Source: JAGVSV01 sp050952845
GTDB lineage: Bacteria > Bacillota > Clostridia > Christensenellales > Aristaeellaceae
Assembly: GCA_050952845.1 (NCBI GenBank)
Contig: JBMNLP010000001.1
Span: forward strand, 62,001 to 126,000
Length of the DNA: 64,000 nucleotides
Reading direction: 5' to 3'
The position numbers were made by a program, and so were the translations under genes. The notes beneath the pieces were generated by a model that was given only the letters and a program-made list of their open reading frames with translations, did no database searches and was not told the DNA's origin. How positions within the stretch are numbered: the first letter of the stretch is position 1; each line of letters opens with the position of its first letter. Positions 49,745 through 57,406 of this stretch are shown one piece after another.

Positions 49745-51338
49745 GTTACTATTCATCCTCATTCAATCAGTAAAAAATTTTCTTTAAAAATCGCGAAAAA
49801 CCAAAAGGATTTTTCACATAGCTGTCGAATATAGATATAGCAACAGCGTGAGGAGGTGTTCTCTGTGTCAGGTGGTCATTACGAAAGAGGATTGTTCCGG
49901 CAGTTGCAGGAAGCGATAACCCAGCTGGAGGAAAGCGAGAAGCGCCATAAGTTGGAGGTGGCTCAGCTTCGTCAGATCATTGAGGCGCAAGCGAAACAAA
50001 TTGCTCAGCTGACCAAAGAGATCGAGCTTCTTCGCGCAGAGGATGACCGCTTGCGCAGCATGCTGAACAACAATAGCAACAACTCCTCTCAGCCGCCATC
50101 TTCCGATCAAAAGGGAAAACGGATCAATACATATAACAGGCGCGAGAAAAGCGGTCGGCATAAAGGGGCTCAACCGGGTCATCCGGGGAAAACGCTGTCT
50201 CGTGCAACCGTAGAAGAACTGATTGCCGCCGGGAAACCACAGCACCATGTAGTTCAACATGGTTCAGGCCATGGCCGTCCCGTCATCAAGTATGTGTTGG
50301 ATATAGAGATCGTACCTTCTGTTACGGAACATCGTTTCTATCCGGACAGCGCAGGAAAGTATGAGATACCAGGTTGCCACAACAGCGATGTAATCTATGG
50401 CGATGTTCTCAGAGCGCTGGTTGCCCACCTGTATGGCGTAGGGGTTGTGTCCAATGAACGAATCCAGGCGTTCATAGAAAGCATGACAGATGGGGCCATC
50501 AAGCCCTCTGCCGGCAGTGTGTACGGGATGCTCTGTGGATTTTCACAGGCGCTTTCCGGTGAACTGGAAGTCATTCACAACAGTTTGCTGAACCAGGATG
50601 TGCTCTATACCGACAGCACAAACGTCAGTATCGATGGACATCAGGCCTTCATCCGCAACCTGAGCACAGCAAACGCCGTGCTGTACACTTGTATGCCGCG
50701 AAAAAATCTGGACAACCTGCGGCAGATGCCGGTATTGCCTGTGTTTGCCGGCACGCTGGTACACGATCATGAGGCAGCGATGTATCAGTTTGGCACAGGG
50801 CATGGCGAATGCAATGTGCATCTGCTGCGTTACCTGACAAAGAATACCGAAGATACCGGTCATATATGGAGCGATGCGCTGCGTGATTTGCTGTGCAGCG
50901 CCAATCAGGCAAGAAAACACACGGATTCTGCCGGGGTCCCGATGTCGGAAGCTGAAATACAGAAATACAGCGAAGCCTATGACAGCATCTGCGCACAGGG
51001 TGAAAAGGAGAACGTGGATTGCAGACCGAAGTGGGCGAAGCAAAAGGAAGAAACGTTGCTGCGCCGATTAAGGGCGTACAAATCAAACTATTTGTTGTTC
51101 CTGTACAATGCAGCGGTAGCATTTGACAACAACCTAAGTGAACGGGACCTGCGCAAATGCAAGAATCGCCAGAAGATGTCGGGAGGCTTTCGCACACTTG
51201 ATGGTGCGCAGATGTACTGCCGCATTCTGAGTTTCATCGAAACATGTAAGCGGCGTCAACTTCCTCCGTTGACTGCGATATTGTCGGTGCTCAGAGAGCA
51301 ACATAACTTCTGCTTGGCAAACATAGCTGAATAGTAAC
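49745..51338 (+). mobile_element. IS66-type insertion element
   Basis: Bounded by an 11-base inverted repeat: GTTACTATTCA at 49745-49755 and TGAATAGTAAC at 51328-51338, the right one overlapping the transposase stop. It carries one transposase gene and no tnpA or tnpB accessory genes, as in single-gene IS66 relatives. The flanking 8 bases (GCAACAGG left, GATAGCTC right) do not match, so no target duplication remains. Confidence 0.75.
49865..51334 (+). CDS. IS66 family transposase (TnpC-like)
   Basis: A 489-residue transposase. The start is the GTG at 49865, eight bases after AGGAGG; a GTG inside the ribosome site is rejected. The N-terminus is a coiled coil (about 10-60, QLEESEKRHKLEVAQLRQII), then the family linker NNNSNNSSQPPSSDQKGK, a basic zinc-finger-like stretch (GRHKGAQPGHPGKTL) and the DDE domain: YTDSTN (first Asp), FAGTLVHDHEAAMYQFG (second Asp), and LYNAAVAFDNNLSERDLR (Glu). 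All three catalytic acids seem present, so the element could be active. Confidence 0.93.
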   Translation: MSGGHYERGLFRQLQEAITQLEESEKRHKLEVAQLRQIIEAQAKQIAQLTKEIELLRAEDDRLRSMLNNNSNNSSQPPSSDQKGKRINTYNRREKSGRHKGAQPGHPGKTLSRATVEELIAAGKPQHHVVQHGSGHGRPVIKYVLDIEIVPSVTEHRFYPDSAGKYEIPGCHNSDVIYGDVLRALVAHLYGVGVVSNERIQAFIESMTDGAIKPSAGSVYGMLCGFSQALSGELEVIHNSLLNQDVLYTDSTNVSIDGHQAFIRNLSTANAVLYTCMPRKNLDNLRQMPVLPVFAGTLVHDHEAAMYQFGTGHGECNVHLLRYLTKNTEDTGHIWSDALRDLLCSANQARKHTDSAGVPMSEAEIQKYSEAYDSICAQGEKENVDCRPKWAKQKEETLLRRLRAYKSNYLLFLYNAAVAFDNNLSERDLRKCKNRQKMSGGFRTLDGAQMYCRILSFIETCKRRQLPPLTAILSVLREQHNFCLANIAE

Positions 51339-52230
51339 GATAGCTCTGGCGCCATGCCGTATGTTGCTTGCGCAACCTGTTCTGTTTGTTTATACTGAAC
51401 TCCGCGTCGCTCCCGGCAACACCCATAAAGGATTCACGCCGACCTCAAACACGACGGCATCGCCGCGCCGGAAAACGAAGCGACAGCCATGGTGCAGTGT
51501 GTGCTATCCTGTAGCATGACCAACCACACCGACCGACCCTATGGAGATATAGCGATGACCAAACGCGCCCGAATGGTAGGAAGTGTCCTGAGCCTGCTGT
51601 TGCTCCTGACCCCGCTGCCCCTGCCTGCCTGCGCCCAGGGCGAAAGCGCCCTGGCGTATTTGGCGGACATCGAACTCACCGACCTGCAGCAGCTGGAAAA
51701 TGTACGCGCGCTGTTGGACCAAGCCGGGGATGTTCTGTACAGAGATGAATGCGTGCTGCTGGTCGATGCGATGCTGATCATGGCGCGCGAAGATGGCATG
51801 CAGATAGGCGTTGGCCTGGGCGTCCCCTTGTACAGCCTGGAACAGTTGCTGGACAACAGCGGATTTTCAAACGCTTATGCCTATACCGCTTACAGCACCC
51901 AGGGAGCGCTGCCCAGTCTGGCGGACCTGACAGGATATGCAAAAGCCAGGATGTTTGATGCGTACGGCTTAAAAGAGAAAGCCATGGAATTATATGCCCT
52001 GCATCCCGTGCTGGACGCGCCGGTCCGCGCCGACGCGCTGTCGGCGGTGTCCTGAAAGCGCAGTACGATCAGGCGCTTGCCCTGCTGAATGAGGGGTCGC
52101 TGGAAAGCGTAGCGCAAGCCGTCGAAATCCTTGAGGATATGGGCGACTACCAGGACAGCCCCCAGCGGTTGACCGAAGCCCGGCAGCTGCTGGACAGCCT
52201 TGTTGCGTCCACGCCGGAGGCAACCGATGC
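51339..52230 (+). repeat. Duplicated segment, copy 2
   Basis: The second copy of the 46576 segment, starting at the first base after the IS right end. It includes promoter, leader, start codon and about 220 codons. A one-base deletion near 52043 (GGGCGG in copy 1, GGCGG here) breaks the frame. Confidence 0.9.
51368..51396 (+). promoter_or_regulatory. Promoter of the envelope pseudogene (copy 2)
   Basis: TTGCGC (51368-51373), 17-base spacer, TATACT (51391-51396), identical in layout to copy 1 and only 30 bases from the IS right end. Confidence 0.6.
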
Positions 52231-54061
52231 CCCGACGCAGGAACCTGAAGTCACAGAAGTTGCTATGCCTGCCGATACACTGTTGCCGTATCAGGGATAT
52301 GCCCTGACGACACAGCAGGTTGCCCTGCGCTCGGGCAGTAGCAAGGAGGACGATACGATCCTGGCGACGCTCCCAGCAGAAACACTGCTGTACCTGTGGG
52401 GACAGACCCAGGTCGGCGGTGTGGTGTGGAATTCGGTGGAGGCGCTGGCTATTGCGAGCAGCGGCTTTGTGCCGGACAGCGCGCTGCGCCGCATTTCCGG
52501 CGAGGAGGCGGAATACCACCGGTCCCTGTTCCAGCCGGTACAGACTGCTTCTCCTGAACCGAGCCCGCCGCCTCAGGTTGAGACCGGCTATGCCATCACC
52601 CTGGGCGACAACGTGCCGCTGCGCAGGCACTATGACACCTATGCTGAGATCGACTCGCTGCTGGACGGCAGCATCATTGTATCGGTCTTAGGGCAGGAGT
52701 ACACGCAGGATATGACATGGCACCTGGTGCAATATGGCGAACGGTACGGGTTCATCCGTGCCGACCAGCTGCGCATGCTCAACGAGGCGGAGACAGCCAG
52801 CTATCTGGAATCCCTGAAAACGCCGCTGCCCACCATGCCGCCTGTGACCTTCCCGCCCGTCAGCCAGGACAGCCCATCCAGCTATGGCTATGTCAACGCT
52901 GACAATGTCCGGTTGAGAAAAGAGCCTTCGACGGATTCGCCAGTCAATAAAATGATGAACAAGAATGCCTTTGCTTTGGTGTTGGGCAGTGTCAGGCAGC
53001 CGGACGGGATATGGTACCATATCAACCAGAGCGGTACGGAAGGCTATGTGTTGGAGAGCTACTTCACCGTCCTGCCGCTTAACCAGTTGACAAGCTATCT
53101 GAAAAGCTCCGATTACCTGGGCGCCAACACATCGGCTGTGGCGCTACCGGGCAGCGCCCCGGCTCAGATTACATCCGTGGAGGATTTCAACACCGGCGTA
53201 TGGAAAAACCCCGCGCTGGCTCAGGCGTCTTACGAGCCGTTTGTCCCACCGGGTACGTCGACGCCTCTCATTGAAGCCATCGAAACCCCCGCAGCATCCG
53301 GAGAACCTACCGAATATCCCTTGCCATCGTTCATGCCGACAGCCACCGAAATGCCAGTCAGAGCCAAATCTTCTTCGTTTCCGGTTGGGCTGTTGGCGGT
53401 GGGCATCGTTGCCGTGCTTGGTGGCGGCGGTTACTACGCGTACTACATGTATAGGGATAACCAAAAGCGTGCTGCTCAGCGGGCAGCGCAGCAGAGGTAG
53501 CAGGCACAACAAGTGGGCAGGCAGGCCAGCCGTCTACTCGGCCAGCCGCCCGGCAGCCGGGCTACACATCACCCTATATGCCACCCCAGCCCAGGCCGCC
53601 TGCGCAAGGCCCAGGGACGTCACCGCCTGCCGCAGGTCCGTATCGCCCGCCACAGCAGCCAGGCTCTGTTATGGGGCCGCCGCAGCCAGGCGCGCCGAAG
53701 ACGGGAACTGTGCCTCATACCCAGCCCGTACCGCCCAACGCAACCAGAGGGCTGCAAGGCTCTGTCCAGACGCCTTATTTCCGCCCGGTTCAACCACAGC
53801 AGATGCCTGAAGCGAAACCGTCTATTCCCGGTCAACCGTCTGTCCCAGGTCAACCGGCTGCTCCCGGCCAACCGGTAGACCATGGCACCAGGCGCTATCC
53901 GGCGCAGGGCGCAGAGCAGGGAAGCGCAGCGGCAGTTTCTTGAGGAGATCCTTATAGCCACGGGGTACAGTTTTTCCGACCTCATCTACCATGCTGATGG
54001 CACAGAAAATATGGAAGCTTCCCAGCGTGTGGAGATCAAATTCCGCCTGCGTGAACTGTAA
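51555..54061 (+). pseudogene. Frameshifted envelope protein: SH3b domains, TM helix, Pro-rich tail
   Basis: The intact frame starts at the ATG 51555 (GGAGATATAGCG upstream) with a signal peptide and the same helical domain as the 46792 protein. A one-base deletion near 52043 creates a stop at 52053-52055. The next frame continues to 53500 through SH3b modules (VALRSGSSKEDDTILATL; VPLRRHYDTYAEIDSLL; VRLRKEPSTDSPVNKMM), a Ser/Pro linker and a membrane helix (FPVGLLAVGIVAVLGGGGYY), then hits TAG. A Pro/Gln-rich tail (GPYRPPQQPGSVMGPPQPG) reads on in another frame to 53943, and a conserved end (QFLEEILIATGYSFSDLIYH to FRLREL) in a third, ending at 54061. Three lesions in one gene indicate decay, unless base-calling errors are to blame. 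Confidence 0.75.
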
Positions 54062-54122
54062 ACGCCTTAAGCTCATTGAGCAAACTCAACGCGTACAATG
54101 ATTTTTCCCAGCGCCGCCGCGT

Positions 54123-54151
54123 TTGACACCCCTGCCGCGGCTTGTTACAAT
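54123..54151 (+). promoter_or_regulatory. Promoter of capA
   Basis: Consensus TTGACA (54123-54128), 17-base spacer, TACAAT (54146-54151), 30 bases upstream of the ATG. Confidence 0.75.
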
Positions 54152-54180
54152 GCCCTGAGTTTTTTAGCAAGGAGAACGGG

Positions 54181-55257
54181 ATGAAGCCAACCGCGTTTCT
54201 GCTTTCTGTCCTGCTGGTGATGAGCGGCGTCTTCGCCGGAGCCTCTGCATCTGTGGTGGCGCCTGTAGCTGGTACGGAGATCTTGATCACCTTGGGCGGG
54301 GACTGCACGCTGGCCAGCGTGGAATGGGCATTGCGCCATCCGGCGCGCTCGTTTGACGGGCACATTGAGCGGTTTGGCTATGCCTATCCCTTTGCCGGCA
54401 TCGAGTCGGTGGTGGCGCACGATGACCTGACCGTGGTGAACCTGGAGAACGTGTTTTATAATGGCAAAAAAGGCCGGGTGGACAAGAAGTTCAGCTTCAA
54501 AAGCGCAACGGACTTTGCCAAAATACTGCCCGCGGGCAGCATCGAAGCCGTCAACATCGCCAACAACCACATTTTAGACTATGGGCGCCAGGGCTTATAC
54601 AGCACCATCGAGGCGCTGGAGAACGAGGGGGTGGGCTGGTTCGGCGCGACGGAGCACGCCGCCGGCACGTGGATCTATGAAAAAAACGGCATCAAAATCG
54701 GCTTCACCGGCGCCTATATCGGCTTCTGGCGGACCAAACGGGACGCGCTGAGCGCAACCTTCCGCGAGCTGAAGGAAGCCGGGTGCGACCTGATCATCGC
54801 GTCCATGCATGGCGGCACCGAGTATACCAAGCGGCACGACCGGCACCAAACCGACATGGCCCACTGGATGATCGGCGAAGGGGCGGCCCTGGTGTTCGGC
54901 CACCACCCGCATGTGCTGCAGGGCGTTGAGGTGGCGGACGGGCGGACGGTGCTGTACTCCCTGGGCAACCTGTCCTTCGGCGGCAACCCCCGTCTTCGGG
55001 CTGATGTCAGCATGCTGGCCCAGGTGCGGCTGGTGTTTGGCGAGGATAAAACCTACTTGGGGCACCAGCTCAACCTGCTGCCCATCCGCCCCTCCGGCAC
55101 GCCGGAGTACAACGACTACCAGCCTGTTTTGCTCACGGGCGATGAGGCGCAGGCCGTGATCGACCGGGTGCAGCAGGACACGCCGTTTGCCCTGCAGCCC
55201 TATGTGGACGGGGTGGGCGCGCTGCAGGAGTTTGTGCCGGCGCCGCCTAATGATTGA
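54181..55257 (+). CDS. capA: CapA family poly-gamma-glutamate/capsule-type metallophosphatase-fold protein
   Basis: A 358-residue exported protein; ATG 54181 follows AAGGAG and begins a signal peptide (MKPTAFLLSVLLVMSGVFAG). The CapA metal-site motifs are intact: LGGDCTL, VVNLENVF, ANNHILDYG, IASMHGGTEY, VFGHHPHVLQGVE and YSLGNLSFGG. CapA proteins take part in poly-gamma-glutamate or surface polymer handling, and the fold is that of a calcineurin-like phosphoesterase. No capB or capC gene is adjacent. Its 3' end overlaps the convergent histidine kinase gene by 11 bases. Confidence 0.9.
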   Translation: MKPTAFLLSVLLVMSGVFAGASASVVAPVAGTEILITLGGDCTLASVEWALRHPARSFDGHIERFGYAYPFAGIESVVAHDDLTVVNLENVFYNGKKGRVDKKFSFKSATDFAKILPAGSIEAVNIANNHILDYGRQGLYSTIEALENEGVGWFGATEHAAGTWIYEKNGIKIGFTGAYIGFWRTKRDALSATFRELKEAGCDLIIASMHGGTEYTKRHDRHQTDMAHWMIGEGAALVFGHHPHVLQGVEVADGRTVLYSLGNLSFGGNPRLRADVSMLAQVRLVFGEDKTYLGHQLNLLPIRPSGTPEYNDYQPVLLTGDEAQAVIDRVQQDTPFALQPYVDGVGALQEFVPAPPND

Positions 55258-56692
55258 GTTTAAACACCACCTGCGAGCCCTGGCCGGGCTCGCTTTCTAT
55301 TTGGATATCGATGCCGTGCCGCTGGGCAATCAGCCTGGCGATGGGCAGCCCCAGCCCTGAGCCTTCGCGGCTTCTGGCTTGATCGGCACGGAAAAACCGT
55401 TCGAACACGTGGGGCAGGTCCTCCTTGGAGATGCCTTCGCCAAAGTCGCGCACCGTCACGCGGTTTCCGGATGCCGTCACCCGCACTTCGCCGCCGGGGG
55501 ACGAATATTTGACGGCGTTGCCCAGCACAATCTGAAACATCTGCCGCAGGCGCTCGCCATCGCCCCGGATCACCATCGGGCCGGCGTCCGGCTCGTACAC
55601 GATGGCGATGCTCCTATCGGCTGCGGCGCTGCGGGCGCTGCGCACCGCGCCGGCGAGCGCCTCCTTCAGGCTGACCGGCTGCATGTCCATACGGAAATCC
55701 GGGTTCTGCAGCTTGCTCAGCTCCATGTGGTCGCTGATGAGCCGTTCCAGCAGCCCGGTTTCGTTCAGCATGGCGGCATAATAGCTGTTGATCTGGTCCT
55801 GTGATGATATCACGCCGTCCCGCAGCGCCTCCAGCGACCCGCGCAGGGCGGTGACGGGCGTTTTCAGCTCGTGGGATACGTTGGCCATGAAGTCGCGCCG
55901 CAGCCGCTCGGTTTCCTCGCTTTCGCGCCGCGCGGCTTCCAGCCGCTCGCTGAGGGTATCGACAGCGCGGGCCAGATCGCCGATTTCGTCCCGCTGGGCA
56001 ACCTGCGTGCGGGCGGTATAGTCCCCGTCCGCCAGGCGCTGGGCGGCAGCCCGGATGGCTGTCAGCGGTTTGGACGTGATGCGGCTGATGATCAGCGCGG
56101 CAACAAGCGACAGCACCAGCCCCGTCAGCACGCTCAGCGCGACGATGCGGACGCCCTGCGCTTCAGCCTCCTTCAGGCCGGCCAGCGGGGTGTGCAGCAG
56201 CAGGGCGCCGGTGATAACGTCCCCTTGTTGGATGGGAATGCCGGCGGTCAGCGACGGCTCATCCGCCAGGCTGCTGAAGCCCTCGCTGAACACCGTAGCG
56301 CCTGCCAGCACCTGCCGGACCACCTGGCCGGCATCCCCGGGCAGGTCGCCGTAGCCGATGCCGCGGGCGCCGCCTGTCACCAGGTTCATGTCGGTGTCGA
56401 CAATCCAGGCGTTGGTCTGCGCCTGTGTGCGCAGGGTGGCCAGGTAGCGCCTGTAGCCGGCAAACATGCCGCCCTGCCCTTGGCCGCGCCCGCGCGCACC
56501 CGGCGTGCCGGCGTTCTCATCAGCGCTCAGCGCCGAGAGGATCACGTCAGCCTGCTTCAGCAGGTCGGCTTTGGCTGAAGCCACGGTTTGCTGCCGGAAC
56601 AACGCGGAAAACATCAGCCCCATCGCTACCGCCAGCACCAGCAGCGACACCGCCAGCGACAGCGTGATCTTAGCCGGTATGCTTTTAACCAT
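55247..56692 (-). CDS. Sensor histidine kinase (HAMP/HisKA, OmpR-class partner)
   Basis: A 481-residue membrane kinase. The ATG at 56692 lies within the response-regulator end (8-base overlap). A first helix (about 7-30), an extracytoplasmic sensor domain (about 30-165), a second helix (about 170-192), a HAMP domain (ISRITSKPLTAIRAAAQRLA), then HisKA with H274 in NVSHELKTPVTALRGSLEAL and HATPase motifs DFGEGISKEDLPHVFERFFR and GSGLGLPIARLIAQRHG. The outer domain has an Arg/Gly-rich insert (GARGRGQGQG). The signal is unknown; it responds at the envelope. Confidence 0.94.
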   Translation of the reverse strand: MVKSIPAKITLSLAVSLLVLAVAMGLMFSALFRQQTVASAKADLLKQADVILSALSADENAGTPGARGRGQGQGGMFAGYRRYLATLRTQAQTNAWIVDTDMNLVTGGARGIGYGDLPGDAGQVVRQVLAGATVFSEGFSSLADEPSLTAGIPIQQGDVITGALLLHTPLAGLKEAEAQGVRIVALSVLTGLVLSLVAALIISRITSKPLTAIRAAAQRLADGDYTARTQVAQRDEIGDLARAVDTLSERLEAARRESEETERLRRDFMANVSHELKTPVTALRGSLEALRDGVISSQDQINSYYAAMLNETGLLERLISDHMELSKLQNPDFRMDMQPVSLKEALAGAVRSARSAAADRSIAIVYEPDAGPMVIRGDGERLRQMFQIVLGNAVKYSSPGGEVRVTASGNRVTVRDFGEGISKEDLPHVFERFFRADQARSREGSGLGLPIARLIAQRHGIDIQIESEPGQGSQVVFKLNH

Positions 56693-57374
56693 CCGCCGCC
56701 TCTGCCTTGTAGCCCACGCCCCATACGGTTTCAATGCGCCAGTCGGGGTGGGGATGCGCGTCCAACTTGGCGCGCAGGCGCTTGATGTGGCTGTCCACGG
56801 TGCGGCTGTCGCCTTCGTAGTCGTACCCCCACAGCAGGCTGAGCAGGTGCTCGCGCGAGAACACCTGCCCCCTGTTCTGCGCCAGGGTCCAGAGCAGCTC
56901 TAACTCCTTTTTGGTCAGCGGCACAACATGCCCGGATACGGCGGCTTCATAGCTGTCCAAATCGACGCGCAGGCTGCCCCATTGCAGCGCCCGGCGGCTG
57001 CCGTCCTCCGCCCTGTCGATGCGCCGCAGCACCGCGCGCACCCGTGCCATGACCTCGCCCGGGGAAAAGGGCTTGACGATGTAGTCGTCAGCGCCGATGT
57101 CCAGCCCCATGATGCGGTCATAGTCCTCGCCGCGGGCAGTGATCATGATGACTGGCGTGTCCGACTGCTTCCGGATAGCCCTGCACACCTCAAACCCGTC
57201 CATCACGGGCATCATCACGTCCAGCAGCACGATGTCGGGCTGGAAGGATGCATACAGGCGCAGCGCCGCAGCGCCGTCGTGCGCCACGACGGCGGTATGC
57301 CCCTCCTTCCGGCTGTAGGCTTCCAGCACCGAGGTGATCTGCCGGTGGTCGTCCGCAATCAATATCTTCGCCAT
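56685..57374 (-). CDS. OmpR/PhoB-type response regulator
   Basis: A 229-residue regulator. Receiver: D8-D9, phosphorylation site D52 in VLLDVMMPVMDGFEV, Thr in VIMITARGED and Lys in DDYIVKPFSPGE. The C-terminal winged helix (about 128-225) has VPLTKKELELLWTLAQNRGQ, SREHLLSLLWGYDYEGDSR, TVDSHIKRLRAKLD and WGVGYKAE. It is paired with the kinase downstream. Its start lies 33 bases after the stop of the leucine-rich repeat gene, so cotranscription with that gene is plausible. No ribosome site stronger than a short purine run was found. Confidence 0.95.
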   Translation of the reverse strand: MAKILIADDHRQITSVLEAYSRKEGHTAVVAHDGAAALRLYASFQPDIVLLDVMMPVMDGFEVCRAIRKQSDTPVIMITARGEDYDRIMGLDIGADDYIVKPFSPGEVMARVRAVLRRIDRAEDGSRRALQWGSLRVDLDSYEAAVSGHVVPLTKKELELLWTLAQNRGQVFSREHLLSLLWGYDYEGDSRTVDSHIKRLRAKLDAHPHPDWRIETVWGVGYKAEAADG

Positions 57375-57406
57375 GGTCAGTCCATTTGCCCTAAGGCACG
57401 GGCATT

